Positions 25,606 through 34,117 of a DNA stretch of 64,000 nt are shown here, piece after piece; position 1 is the stretch's first letter; the number at the start of each line of letters is the position of its first letter. The notes under the pieces are model-generated. The model was not told where the DNA came from, searched no databases, and worked only from the letters and a program-made list of their open reading frames with translations. The stretch covers positions 1-64,000 of the forward strand of contig JAJYFL010000002.1 of assembly GCA_021790935.1 (NCBI GenBank), in the 5' to 3' direction. A program made the position numbers and the translations under genes. The stretch is from a bacterium (lineage in GTDB: Bacteria; Vulcanimicrobiota; Vulcanimicrobiia; Vulcanimicrobiales; Vulcanimicrobiaceae).

Positions 25606-25831
25606 AGCGGTCGCGAGTGGCTTCGCCGCCCTTTTTTCCGCCCTTCTTTCCGATCTCTTCGTAAAAGGCGTGGCCGTGAGCCAGCTTCGTAGCCTGGCCG
25701 CCTTTGCGGCCGATCTGCTCGTAAAACTCCGGGCCGTACTTGTTCTTGACGGTTTCGCCGCCTTTTTGGCCGGCCTCGCGGACCGTCATGCCGCCCGGTT
25801 TCTTGGGTTGCGGGACCTTGGGGGTACTCAT
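25481..25831 (-). CDS. KGG-repeat stress-induced protein
   Basis: 116 residues from the ATG at 25831 (MSTPKVPQPKKPGG). Three copies of a short unit, GGE-T-V-K-N-KYGPEFYEQIG-x-KGG, HGHAFYEEIGKKGG and RYGPNFYEQIGQKGG, match the KGG (stress-induced bacterial acidophilic repeat) family found in general-stress and desiccation proteins such as Con-10 and YciG. Such proteins are small, very hydrophilic and probably disordered. The tail is Ala/Glu-rich. It overlaps the next gene on the same strand if that gene uses its upstream start. Confidence 0.85.
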   Translation of the reverse strand: MSTPKVPQPKKPGGMTVREAGQKGGETVKNKYGPEFYEQIGRKGGQATKLAHGHAFYEEIGKKGGKKGGEATRDRYGPNFYEQIGQKGGQRVKQLIEEGKRAAAASEEAEQRKRAS

Positions 25832-25930
25832 GGATATCCAAACCTCGGTTCTTTGCACCGCCCGAGAAGGACGGCAATCTCATGCTTCATATACTACAAC
25901 GCACGACCGCTGCAGAAAGTTGGTATCGTT

Positions 25931-27418
25931 TTGGTCAAGCGAATCCTTGGCTCGATAATATACACGGCCCTAGGCTTGCTCGCTCTGACCGCCGCGGGGC
26001 AGGCGCCCCCGAACCCATACGTGCAGATCGAGCGCTTGGAACGCGCGCGATCACTCGGTGGGGGCCAGCTGGCGCGCTACCTTTCTTCCCGCGACCCTCG
26101 GATCGCGGCGCGTGCGGCTCTTGCGGTCGGCCGGACCGAGCTGCTCGCCGGCGCGCCGCTACTGGCCGCGCACCTGCACGATCCTCGACCGGGTGTGCGG
26201 GCCATGGCGGTCTACGGGCTCGGTTTGATTCGCGACCCCCGGTACGCGGCGGCGGTGATCGCTGCGGTCGGCGCTCGCAACGGGGCCGTAGCCGTCGCCG
26301 CGCTGGACGCGGTCGACCGTTACGAGGCGCCTCCGACGCTCTTCTCGGCTCGCCGCGAACGGGCGGCGGCACGCGCGCTCGCCCGCACGCTGCGGCAGCG
26401 GCGCGATCCTATCCTCCGCGCGCGGGCGGCAACCGCGCTCGAAGCGTTCGGGACCGGCGCGATGGGTTTCTTCGCCGAGCGGACGCTGGTCGCGGCGTTC
26501 GCGTCCGAGCGCGACGCGTACGTGCGCTGGCACATCATGTGGGCGGTCTTCCGCGCGTATTCCGTGCGCGTGCCGAGAACTTTTCTCACGCACGCGCTTC
26601 ACGATCCGAGCGTGCTCGTGCGGATCGAAGCGGTCCACGCGCTCGGCCGCGTCGAGAACCGCGACGCGATCGCGGCGCTCGAGCCGATGACCCACGATCC
26701 ATCGTGGCGCGTACAAGAACAGGCGCTCGAATCGATCCGCGAGCTGCGCGGGGAACCGCTTACCGCGCACTTGAAGGCGATTCCGGCCGGCGTCCACATC
26801 CCACCGCTGCAGCCCGATCCGTTCGCCGATCTTCCGGCGCTGCCGCGCGCGGCGGCGAACGCGAAGCCCGCCGCTCCCACCGCAGCGGCTGCGATCTACC
26901 TGCCTCGAATCGATCCGACCACCTCGGCGCTGATGAACGGCCCGGCACCGGGGCCGCATCCGCGCGTGCGGATCGTTACCACGAAGGGCGACGTCTACGT
27001 CGAACTCTACCCCGAGTGGGCGCCGCTTACGGTCGAGAACTTCCTGAACCTCGCCGGCGAAGGATACTTCGATGGGAATGCGTGGTTCCGCATCGTGCCG
27101 GATTTCGTCGTGCAGACGGGCGATCCAACAGGCACCGGCAACGGGGATGCGGGTTACACGCTGGTATCCGAGGAGAATCCGTTAGAGCAGGGCAGTTACG
27201 TCATCTCGATGGGTTTGAACTACACCGACCCGCCCGGCGCCCATGCGATTCGCGACTCCGCGGGCACGCAGTTCTATATCACGCTTTCGCCGCAGTTGCA
27301 TCTGGATCGAAACTTCACGGTCTTCGGGAAGGTCGTAGGCGGATTCGGCGTACTGGGCCGCTTGATCGAATCCGATAAGATCGTCCGCATCGAACGCATC
27401 CCGGACAGCGGCTCTTAG
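25931..27418 (+). CDS. HEAT-repeat / cyclophilin fusion, exported peptidyl-prolyl isomerase
   Basis: 495 residues from TTG 25931, chosen because it gives a signal peptide (LVKRILGSIIYTALGLLALT, cleavage near AGQA); upstream frame is shadow. Residues about 40-300 are HEAT-type repeats (AVYGLGLIRDPRYAAAVIAA, VHALGRVENRDAIAALEPM). From about 345 a complete cyclophilin follows: VRIVTTKGDVYVELYPEWAP, the active-site FRIVPDFVVQTGDPTGTG and FYITLSPQLHLDRNFTVFG. The predicted role is folding of exported proteins, with the HEAT part recruiting clients. The stop TAG overlaps the left end of repeat copy B. Confidence 0.85.
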   Translation: MVKRILGSIIYTALGLLALTAAGQAPPNPYVQIERLERARSLGGGQLARYLSSRDPRIAARAALAVGRTELLAGAPLLAAHLHDPRPGVRAMAVYGLGLIRDPRYAAAVIAAVGARNGAVAVAALDAVDRYEAPPTLFSARRERAAARALARTLRQRRDPILRARAATALEAFGTGAMGFFAERTLVAAFASERDAYVRWHIMWAVFRAYSVRVPRTFLTHALHDPSVLVRIEAVHALGRVENRDAIAALEPMTHDPSWRVQEQALESIRELRGEPLTAHLKAIPAGVHIPPLQPDPFADLPALPRAAANAKPAAPTAAAAIYLPRIDPTTSALMNGPAPGPHPRVRIVTTKGDVYVELYPEWAPLTVENFLNLAGEGYFDGNAWFRIVPDFVVQTGDPTGTGNGDAGYTLVSEENPLEQGSYVISMGLNYTDPPGAHAIRDSAGTQFYITLSPQLHLDRNFTVFGKVVGGFGVLGRLIESDKIVRIERIPDSGS

Positions 27419-27580
27419 GAGTTTGTCTGACTTGGGCCGTTTTTGGATCCGGAGGCGATTTTTGTCCGAAGACGAGGCGCGAAGAAGGAGCGAAGCCGTA
27501 GCTTCGTGACTGATGAGCAACGATGTATCCGGCAAAAATCGACCCGGAGACGAAAACGCGCTCAAGTCAGACAAACTCCT
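27417..27580 (+). repeat. palindromic dispersed repeat, copy B
   Basis: 164 bp. The ends are AGGAGTTTGTCTGACTTGGG and its near-complement. The outer arm differs from copies A and C (TTTGTCTGACTT against CTGTCGGAGTT), but both arms of this copy carry the change, so pairing is kept. The central 50 bp are almost the same as in A and C. It starts within the stop codon of the cyclophilin fusion and ends 24 bp from the stop of the convergent cytochrome gene. Confidence 0.85.
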
Positions 27581-27603
27581 GGGGCGGCCCGGCTACGCCG
27601 GCG

Positions 27604-28257
27604 CTATTTTATCGACTCGACGTAGGTGGCGATATCCAAGACCTGCTCCTCGTTCAGACTGCCCGGATACAGCTTGGGCATCGGCGGTCTCGGATTCTTT
27701 ATCCACGCCACCGCCTGGGAGAGGTTCATGCGCGAGGCTTCGTTTTGCAGAGACGGGCCGATGCTCCCCTGCCCGCGGGCTCCGTGGCAGGTTGAACAAT
27801 CCTGCATGTAGAGGCGCTTGCCTTCCACCAGCTCGCCCGTGACGGCAACGGTGCTCGCAGGCGCCTTTGTCGCCGCTACGGGCGTATGCGGTGCTGCCGT
27901 GGGCTGACGGGGTGCCGTGGTGGGCTGACGCGTTGCTGCGATGGGTGCAGCCGTCGGGCTTCGGCGAGCCGGCGCTGCCGCAAGATGCGGGGTCGAGGGC
28001 GCAGCGCGCCCGGCCGGCGTAGCGGCGGCGCGCCGCGTGGGCGTTACGCTCGCTTTAGGGTGCGCCGCGGCCGGCGTGCTTCGGGCGGGCGCCGCGGCAA
28101 CGCGCCGGGCAGTGGGTTTGGCTGCGGTACCCGGCGTAACGCTCGCCGCCGCCGGCGTAGCGGTCGGCGCTACGGCGGCCGTGTGTTTCGAGCATGCCGG
28201 AAAGATGAGAAGTCCAAGGACCGCCGCGACGATGGGACCGCCGATTCCTATACGCAT
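27604..28257 (-). CDS. membrane-anchored cytochrome c with Ala/Pro linker
   Basis: 217 residues from ATG 28257, four bases after GGAGG; an ATG one codon upstream is also possible. The N-terminus (IVAAVLGLLIFPACSKHT) is a signal or lipoprotein anchor with an imperfect lipobox. Residues 25-130 are a low-complexity Ala/Thr/Pro/Arg linker. The C-terminal 80 residues form one class I cytochrome c: CSTCHGARGQGSIGP (heme site CxxCH) and a distal Met in PPMPKLYPGSLNEEQVLDIA. It would carry electrons at the outer face of the membrane; a partner oxidase is not in the window. Confidence 0.85.
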   Translation of the reverse strand: MRIGIGGPIVAAVLGLLIFPACSKHTAAVAPTATPAAASVTPGTAAKPTARRVAAAPARSTPAAAHPKASVTPTRRAAATPAGRAAPSTPHLAAAPARRSPTAAPIAATRQPTTAPRQPTAAPHTPVAATKAPASTVAVTGELVEGKRLYMQDCSTCHGARGQGSIGPSLQNEASRMNLSQAVAWIKNPRPPMPKLYPGSLNEEQVLDIATYVESIK

Positions 28258-28331
28258 CATTCCTCCGATGTGTTGCCGCCGGCCCACCCGCTTGCCGGGG
28301 CGAACCATGCTGCGATATACCGCGGTGCGGG

Positions 28332-28781
28332 TCAAAAGACCCGCTTCGAGTCCAAGAGTATCGTCACGGGGCCGTCGTTGACCAGTTCGAGCTCCATAGA
28401 TGCCCCGAAGATGCCGTACTCGACCGGAACGCCGAATCTCGCGATCGACGCGCCGGTGTGCTGGTAGAGCGTCTGCGCGAGATCGCCCTTGGCGGCCGCG
28501 GAGAACGAGGGGCGCCGCCCGGCGCGCGCGTCCCCGTACAACGTAAATTGCGAGACGAGTAAGACGGCCCCGCCGACGTCGCGAATGCTGCGGTTCATCA
28601 GCGCCTCGTCGTCGCGAAAGATCCGTAGGTTGACGATCTTTTCGGCTAGGTGCTCGGCGTCACGTTCGGTATCGCCGGCACCGACGCCGAGCAAGACCGT
28701 AAGCCCGACTCCGATCGCCCCAGTCGTGCGGCCGTCGACTGCGACGCGAGCGCGAGAGACGCGTTGCAGGACCGCTCTCAC
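28332..28781 (-). CDS. dtd: D-aminoacyl-tRNA deacylase
   Basis: 149 residues, the usual family length. It removes wrongly attached D-amino acids (and glycine) from tRNA. The N-terminus MRAVLQRVSRARVAVDG, the catalytic SQFTLYGDARAGRRPSF and the cross-subunit Gly-cis-Pro loop NDGPVTILLDS are complete. The gene is followed on the minus strand by the cytochrome and preceded, 6 bp away, by proline dehydrogenase. Confidence 0.95.
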   Translation of the reverse strand: MRAVLQRVSRARVAVDGRTTGAIGVGLTVLLGVGAGDTERDAEHLAEKIVNLRIFRDDEALMNRSIRDVGGAVLLVSQFTLYGDARAGRRPSFSAAAKGDLAQTLYQHTGASIARFGVPVEYGIFGASMELELVNDGPVTILLDSKRVF

Positions 28782-28787
28782 GTCCGG

Positions 28788-29681
28788 CTACTTTGCAAAG
28801 ACCGACGATAACGCGAACCAGGCGTTCTCCCTGCGCTCCAAGACGCGTCGATAGAAATAACTGGCCCAATGCGTGCCGAACGGAACGTAGACGCGTACGC
28901 GGTATCCCTGCGCGACGAGCTGCTTTTGCAGTTCGGGCCGGCAGCCGTAAAGCATCTGAAACTCGAAGGCATCGCTGCCGATGCCGTGCTTGACGACGAA
29001 CGCCTTGACCGCATCGACCAGCCGCACGTCGTGCGTGGCGATACCCGGATACGAACCACGCGTCAGGAGTTTCTCGGCCAGACGCAGATACTCGCGGCGG
29101 ATCGCCGGCATCTCCTTGAACGCGATCTCCGAGGGTTCGTTGTAGGCGCCCTTACAGAGACGGACGCGCGCGCGGAGTTCGATAGCGCGTTCCACGTCGC
29201 GCGGCGTGCGCCGCAGGTAGGCCTGCAGCACGGGCCCGACGTTGTCGTAACGCGCGAACGCGGCTTCGAAGACGTCGAGCGTCTGCTGCACCACCGCGGA
29301 GCCTTCCATATCGATGCGTACGAACGGGTCGGCGTTTGCTCGCGCGCGCTCGAGAACCGTGCAGAGGTTATCCAGTGCGAAATCGCCGCCGAGGAGCAGT
29401 CCCATCGCCGTGAGCTTGACCGAGACGTTCGTCCGAACGCCGGAATCGGCAATCGCGTCGAGCATGGCAAGGTACGCATCGCGCGTCTTGACGGCGGCCT
29501 CGCGCTCGAGCACGTCTTCGCCCAAGAAATCGAGCGTTGCCGTTATGCCCAGTGCGTTGAGCCCGCGCACCGCGTCGATCGCCGATGCGACGGTCTCCCC
29601 CGCGACGAAGCGCTTTGCCAGGAAGAAGAAGCGCCGCTGGAAGGTGGAGTCCGCAGCCAAGAGCCGGTCGATTACGGTCAT
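28788..29681 (-). CDS. proline dehydrogenase
   Basis: 297 residues, the single-domain FAD enzyme that oxidises proline to pyrroline-5-carboxylate, as in Gram-positives and Deinococcus rather than the fused PutA. Barrel motifs include TATLDFLGEDVLE, NVSVKLTAMGL, VRIDMEGSAVVQQTLD, VRLCKGAYNEPSEIAF and FQMLYGCRPELQ; the end YVPFGTHWASYFYRRVLER binds proline through the paired arginines. The matching dehydrogenase for the second step is not in the window. Electrons probably enter the quinone pool. Confidence 0.93.
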   Translation of the reverse strand: MTVIDRLLAADSTFQRRFFFLAKRFVAGETVASAIDAVRGLNALGITATLDFLGEDVLEREAAVKTRDAYLAMLDAIADSGVRTNVSVKLTAMGLLLGGDFALDNLCTVLERARANADPFVRIDMEGSAVVQQTLDVFEAAFARYDNVGPVLQAYLRRTPRDVERAIELRARVRLCKGAYNEPSEIAFKEMPAIRREYLRLAEKLLTRGSYPGIATHDVRLVDAVKAFVVKHGIGSDAFEFQMLYGCRPELQKQLVAQGYRVRVYVPFGTHWASYFYRRVLERRENAWFALSSVFAK

Positions 29682-29688
29682 GCGCTCC

Positions 29689-30462
29689 TTATACTACGCG
29701 GCGGCGTATGGCCCATTGCATGCCGACCACGACGGCCGCCAGGACGGCAAACCCGTAGCACAGAGCGAGGGCCGGCCCGACGCCCTCGGCCGAGAGCGTG
29801 ACGTAAAGGTAGACGGGAAGCGCGGTTGGGTGGAAAGCCACGATCGAGGTGGCGCCGTACTCGCCGATCGCACGCATCCACGCGAGCAGGATCCCCGCTA
29901 GGACGTTGGGAGCGGCCAGCGGCAGCGCTATGCGGAAGAAGACGCGCCCCGGCGAAGCGCCGAGCGTGCGTGCCGATGCTTCGTAGATCGGGTCGAGCGA
30001 GGCGAACGCGGCGCAAGCCGTGATCGCGACAAAGGATCCTGCTACGAAAAACTCCGCGAGCGCGACGCCCCACAGCGAATCGACGAGCACGATCCCGTGA
30101 GCGGCCAACCATCCTCCGAGCGGAGCGCGTGCCCCGAAGCTTTCCAGCAGAATGATTCCGGATGCGACCGGCGGGAATGCCAGCGGCAACGCAAGCGCAA
30201 AGAGCGCCCCGCCGCGCCGGCGCGCGTCGGTGTGGGCTAGGGCGTAGCCCGCAGGCACGCCGAGCAGCGTCGCGACGCTCGCCGCGATGCACGAAGCGAC
30301 GAGGGAGACGCGCAGCGCGTGCTGCGCGCCGGGAGCCGAAAAGGCCGCGATGAGCGCGGCCGGGGGAATGGCCGCCAGCATCCCCACGACGGGCCCGAGC
30401 ATGACGAGCAGCAGCAGGAGCGCTGCAAGCGCGAAGACGGGGCTCGTGTGCGATCGATCCAT
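29689..30462 (-). CDS. ABC transporter permease, molybdate/tungstate-like (ModB family)
   Basis: 257 residues with about six membrane helices. The EAA loop that docks the ATPase is YEASARTLGASPGRVFFRIA followed by LPLAAPNVLAGILLAWMRAIGEYGAT, and the IGEYGAT ending is typical of ModB/WtpB/CysT-type permeases for oxyanions. No binding protein or ATPase gene is next to it: the downstream neighbour is proline dehydrogenase 8 bp away and upstream is a divergent receiver gene. The substrate is therefore a family-level guess. Confidence 0.82.
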   Translation of the reverse strand: MDRSHTSPVFALAALLLLLVMLGPVVGMLAAIPPAALIAAFSAPGAQHALRVSLVASCIAASVATLLGVPAGYALAHTDARRRGGALFALALPLAFPPVASGIILLESFGARAPLGGWLAAHGIVLVDSLWGVALAEFFVAGSFVAITACAAFASLDPIYEASARTLGASPGRVFFRIALPLAAPNVLAGILLAWMRAIGEYGATSIVAFHPTALPVYLYVTLSAEGVGPALALCYGFAVLAAVVVGMQWAIRRRVV

Positions 30463-30531
30463 AGATGAAACTTTACCAAATTATGATTTGCAAGCGAGGC
30501 CGTTCGAAGGGGCGGGCGGAAATGCACGCCC

Positions 30532-30954
30532 ATGACTGTGCAGACTTGGCGCGTACTCGTCGCCGACGACGATCCCGCGATTTGCACGCTGATCGAGACG
30601 GTTCTGAGAAAGGGACCGTATCAGATCGTCCTTCGAAACGATGCGGAGACCGCGCTCGTCGCGCTCGACCGCGACGGTCCCTTCGACGTTGTCGTTTGCG
30701 ATTTCATGCTTCCGGGCATCTCGGGCATCGATCTCATCGAGCGCCTTCGCAGCGACGGCCGAACGCGCCGCGTACCGATTCTGATGATCAGCGGTCATAA
30801 CAACTACGCCATGGAAAAACGGGCTATGGCGGCGGGTGCCAATCTCTTTCTCAACAAGCCTTTCACCATCTCGCAACTGCGTACCGCAGTCAACAGCCTG
30901 CTTGCGCAACCGAAGGTAGATCCCTTCGCGAACGCGCCCGCCGCTTCGCGTTAG
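30532..30954 (+). CDS. single-domain response regulator (CheY-like)
   Basis: 140 residues, one receiver domain without an output domain. The acidic pocket is VADDDPA (11-14 region), the phosphoryl-accepting Asp is D57 (VVVCDFMLPG), the switch residue is S87 (LMISGHNN) and the conserved Lys is K109 (FLNKPFT). Such proteins act through partner proteins. No histidine kinase is nearby. It diverges from the ABC permease across an AT-rich 69-bp gap. Confidence 0.88.
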   Translation: MTVQTWRVLVADDDPAICTLIETVLRKGPYQIVLRNDAETALVALDRDGPFDVVVCDFMLPGISGIDLIERLRSDGRTRRVPILMISGHNNYAMEKRAMAAGANLFLNKPFTISQLRTAVNSLLAQPKVDPFANAPAASR

Positions 30955-30957
30955 CTC

Positions 30958-31518
30958 TTGTCGTTCCTAAAGATCCTGGCGGTCGCGTTCGCGCTGGCAC
31001 TCGACGTCTTTGCGGTGAGCGTGGGCGTAGGGATTCGAACGATACCGCGTCACCTAAAGATCCGTATCGGTATCGCGTTTGCCTCGGCGGAGGTCGCCAT
31101 GGTCGTAATCGGCGCGGCCTTGGGCATGGCGGCGGACCGTCTTCTCGGCGGCGTCGCCGGCTACTTCGGTTTCGTGGCGCTGGTAGGCTTGGGCGTCTAC
31201 ATGATCGTGGAGAGCCGGCGCGAGGCCGAGCTTGCGGTACCGGTCGACTTCTCGCGCGGCTGGGGCCTGCTCCTCGCCTCCCTCTCGATCAGCCTGGATT
31301 CCCTCGGCATCGGGTTTTCGATCCTGTACGTCGGCGTGCCGCTGATCGAGTCGCTCGCGACCATCGCCATCGTTTCGGTCTGCGCCACGAGCCTCGGGCT
31401 GCTTCTCGGGCGCGCGCTGGGCCGGCGCGCCGAGGAGCGGGCCGAGTTGTGGTCTGGAATCCTGCTCGCCGCAACCGGGGTTGCCTTCGTGCTTCTCAGA
31501 GCGCTTCATATCGGCTAG
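30958..31518 (+). CDS. mntP: manganese efflux pump MntP-like
   Basis: 186 residues from a TTG 3 bp after the preceding stop. Six membrane helices are arranged as two repeats, each with the conserved Asp in a helix: ALALDVFAVSVGVGI (first) and SLSISLDSLGIGFSI (second). This is the signature of the MntP (DUF204) family of Mn2+ exporters. No manganese riboswitch was seen upstream, and the tight spacing suggests translation coupled to the receiver gene. Confidence 0.87.
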   Translation: MSFLKILAVAFALALDVFAVSVGVGIRTIPRHLKIRIGIAFASAEVAMVVIGAALGMAADRLLGGVAGYFGFVALVGLGVYMIVESRREAELAVPVDFSRGWGLLLASLSISLDSLGIGFSILYVGVPLIESLATIAIVSVCATSLGLLLGRALGRRAEERAELWSGILLAATGVAFVLLRALHIG

Positions 31519-31519
31519 C

Positions 31520-31538
31520 GTGGTGCCTCACGCACCAC
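31520..31538 (+). terminator. hairpin between mntP and kamB
   Basis: GTGGTGC-CTCAC-GCACCAC is a perfect 7-bp stem with a 5-base loop, 1 bp after the mntP stop codon and 41 bp before kamB. There is no T run, so it may be a pause, a processing site or a Rho-assisted end rather than an intrinsic terminator. Confidence 0.35.
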
Positions 31539-31578
31539 ACGAGAGAGGTCGGCGAACCGGGGCGCGAAAGCGGGCGGC

Positions 31579-32475
31579 GTGAGAGTCGGTGATGCGCTGC
31601 TCGATCTTGCGCGCGCGGGGGGTGCGCGTTCGCTCTTCGTCGTCGGCACCGGGAAAAACGTCGGGAAAACCGTGGTCGTGCGGGCCGTCGCGGAGCGCGC
31701 GATCGCGCGCGGGCTGGCGCTCGGGATCACGTCGCTCGGCCGCGACGGAGAATCTGCCGACGTCCTCGACGCGCAGGCGAAGCCGCGCCTGCGCCTTGCG
31801 CCGGGGACGGTCGTGGCTACCGCACGCGACGTGCTTCCTCGGCATCCCGCGAGCGAGATTCTGGATCTCTCGGATCTGCAGACGGCAGCCGGCACGCTCC
31901 TCTACGTGCGCGTACGGCGTTCGGCGGACTACGAACTGGTCGGGCCCCCGACCGCCTCGGGCATCCGCAGCGCGGTGGCGCGCTTCTTCGAACTCGGCTG
32001 CGAACAGACGATCGTCGATGGTGCGATCGATCGCGTAGCGGCGCTCGCCGGCGGCGAAGATGCGATCGTCGTGGCGACCGGAGCGAGCGGTGCGGCGTCG
32101 CAGGCAGAGGCCGTCGAGGCTATCGCCGCGTTGGTGCGCCGCTTGAGCCTTCCGCGATACGATCCATCACAGCCATTCGTGCGCGTCGAGGGCGCGCTGA
32201 CGGCCGCGCTCGCGGCGCGTTTCATGGAGTCCGCCGAGCGGCACCAAATCGTCGTCGGGGACCCGACCCAGATTACAATCGCCGGGAAGGCTTTCGATCG
32301 CGTCGCCGACCGGTTTGCGCTGCGCTGCGAGCGGCCGCTGCGCGTAGTGGCCGCGACGGTCGCGCCGATCGGCCGCGAGGGCTACTTCGAACCCCGCGGC
32401 TTCGCTCGCGCGGTTGCGGGCGCGACCGGCCTGCCGACGTTCGACGTCTTTGCGGCTGCGATGGTCGCGGCATGA
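31579..32475 (+). CDS. kamB: lysine 5,6-aminomutase reactivase subunit KamB
   Basis: 298 residues. A P-loop lies at 23-31 (GTGKNVGKT), then GITSLGRDGESADVLDAQAK, PRLRLAPGTVVATARDVLP, the YELVGPPTASGIRSAV block and TIVDGAIDRVAALAGGEDA. The end TFDVFAAAM corresponds to the PVFDV ending of this family. KamB acts with KamC to eject damaged cobalamin from lysine 5,6-aminomutase and reload it in an ATP-driven step. The stop overlaps kamC by ATGA, and the pairing with kamC and kce supports the call. The mutase genes are not in the window. Confidence 0.82.
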   Translation: MRVGDALLDLARAGGARSLFVVGTGKNVGKTVVVRAVAERAIARGLALGITSLGRDGESADVLDAQAKPRLRLAPGTVVATARDVLPRHPASEILDLSDLQTAAGTLLYVRVRRSADYELVGPPTASGIRSAVARFFELGCEQTIVDGAIDRVAALAGGEDAIVVATGASGAASQAEAVEAIAALVRRLSLPRYDPSQPFVRVEGALTAALAARFMESAERHQIVVGDPTQITIAGKAFDRVADRFALRCERPLRVVAATVAPIGREGYFEPRGFARAVAGATGLPTFDVFAAAMVAA

Positions 32476-34076
32476 GATTCTCGCGTTTGGCCGACGCGCC
32501 TACCGTGCGCGCGTTGCAACTCGAATGGCTGCAACGAGAGCTCGAGCCCGCGAGCGAGTACGGGCGCCGGGCGTTCGCGGAATTGTCGCCCCTGCGCCGC
32601 GGTGAGGAAGCTGCCGCCGCCGCGCGCTCTTCGCGCGTGGCGGAGCTCGCGCGCCGCCTGGACGGCTCGCACGTCGACGGGCTGCGTGCGACGCTGCGTG
32701 GGATGCCGGACGCGTTGCAGGCGATCGCCGGCGCGGCCATCGGCGGCGTGCTGGCCGACGCCGAGTTCGTCGAGATCCAACGCATGCTCGACGGAGCCTT
32801 TCGCATAGAGAGCCTGCTCGGCGATGCCGGCGATCTGCTTCCCGCGCTCGGCGGCGGCCTGCGGAGCCTCGGCGGCGCGCTCGAATGCGGACGAACGCGT
32901 ACCGGCGGCTTCTATCTCGCCGACGATTTCGACCGCAGCCTTGCGGCGGCACGCTCCCGGGCGGCGGAGGCGCAGAGAGAGTACGATGCAATGCGCGCGC
33001 GGCTCGTGCTGCGCGTAGCCGCGACCTTGGGGCGCGAGGATCTTCCCGGCGACGAGTTCGTCGTGATGCGCGACGATCTGCGCGGCCCGCTCTCCGCCCA
33101 GATTCGTGTCGTTCGGGAGGCGCCGACCTATTTTTTGTGCGAGCTCGAGCTCGACGCCGCGACGGTCGAGGCGCTGCGCGCTCGCGACGCGGCGGCCGAG
33201 GACGTCGCATCGGCTGAGGAGGCGGTGCGCGCCAGGCTTTCGGAGTTGGTGCGCGCGCGGGCGCGCGATCTCGAGGCGCTCGCGGGATCGATCGGCGCGA
33301 TCGACGTCGTCGTCGCGCAGGTACGCTTCTCGCAGCGCCACGCCTGCGTCGCAGCGGAGATCGCCGCCGAGCCCGTCGTCGCTTTTCGAGAGGCTCGGTT
33401 CCTGCCGCTGGCCGCGGAACTCGAACGTGAAGGCCGCAGCTACGAACCGATCTCGGTGGATTTACACGACGTGGCCGTTCTCACCGGCCCGAACATGGGC
33501 GGGAAGAGCATCGCTCTGCGAACCTGCGGATTCATCGCAACGCTGGCGGCCTTCGGCATCCCCGTTCCCGCGGCGCGCGCGCGCGTCGGTCTCTTCGAGG
33601 AGATCGCGTGGCTCGGTATCGGAGGCGAGCGCGAGGCGGGCGGCTTACTCTCTTCGTTCGCGGAGGAGGTCGTGCGCCTGCGCGACATACTGGCGCGGAG
33701 CGCGCCGCGGATGCTGGTGCTGGCCGACGAATTCGCGCGTACGACCACGCCGCACGAGGGCAAAGCGCTCGTGATCGCGTTGGTCGGTGCCCTGCGTGCG
33801 CGCGGCCGTACCGCGCTCTTAGCCACGCACCTTGCCGGCATCGCGGAGGCGACGGGCGCGCGTCATTTCGGCGTGCGCGGCATGCGCGGCATACCCGCGG
33901 CACCGCCTCGCGGAGACTTGCAGGCGGCGCTCGCACTCTTGGCCGCATCGATGGATTACTCGATCGAGGAGATCGCGGAGGGCGGCGAGCGGCCGGCCGA
34001 CGCAATCGCGCTCGCGCGCCTGCTCGGCCTCGACGACGACCTCATCGCCGCCGCGCGCTCCGCTCTCGAGCGTTAA
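32472..34076 (+). CDS. kamC: lysine 5,6-aminomutase reactivase ATPase KamC (MutS-like)
   Basis: 534 residues. The C-terminal third is a MutS-type ATPase: Walker A LTGPNMGGKSIALRT (about 337-351), LGIGGEREAGGLLSSFAEEV and Walker B MLVLADEFARTTTPHEGKAL (from about 413), ending with the ATHLAGIA switch. There is no mismatch-recognition domain, and the N-terminal half is helical with lever-like segments, as in KamC rather than MutS1 or MutS2. It works with KamB on the B12-dependent aminomutase. It is tightly coupled to kamB (ATGA) and followed 41 bp later by kce. Confidence 0.82.
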   Translation: MRFSRLADAPTVRALQLEWLQRELEPASEYGRRAFAELSPLRRGEEAAAAARSSRVAELARRLDGSHVDGLRATLRGMPDALQAIAGAAIGGVLADAEFVEIQRMLDGAFRIESLLGDAGDLLPALGGGLRSLGGALECGRTRTGGFYLADDFDRSLAAARSRAAEAQREYDAMRARLVLRVAATLGREDLPGDEFVVMRDDLRGPLSAQIRVVREAPTYFLCELELDAATVEALRARDAAAEDVASAEEAVRARLSELVRARARDLEALAGSIGAIDVVVAQVRFSQRHACVAAEIAAEPVVAFREARFLPLAAELEREGRSYEPISVDLHDVAVLTGPNMGGKSIALRTCGFIATLAAFGIPVPAARARVGLFEEIAWLGIGGEREAGGLLSSFAEEVVRLRDILARSAPRMLVLADEFARTTTPHEGKALVIALVGALRARGRTALLATHLAGIAEATGARHFGVRGMRGIPAAPPRGDLQAALALLAASMDYSIEEIAEGGERPADAIALARLLGLDDDLIAAARSALER

Positions 34077-34117
34077 CCTGTTAAGGGGTCGCCAAGAGCT
34101 TGTCGAAAGATGCCCGC

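Noticed and set aside
25352-25930. Plus-strand frame joining into the HEAT-cyclophilin gene
   Set aside because: It is the antisense of the KGG repeats; the signal peptide and HEAT repeats begin only at 25931.
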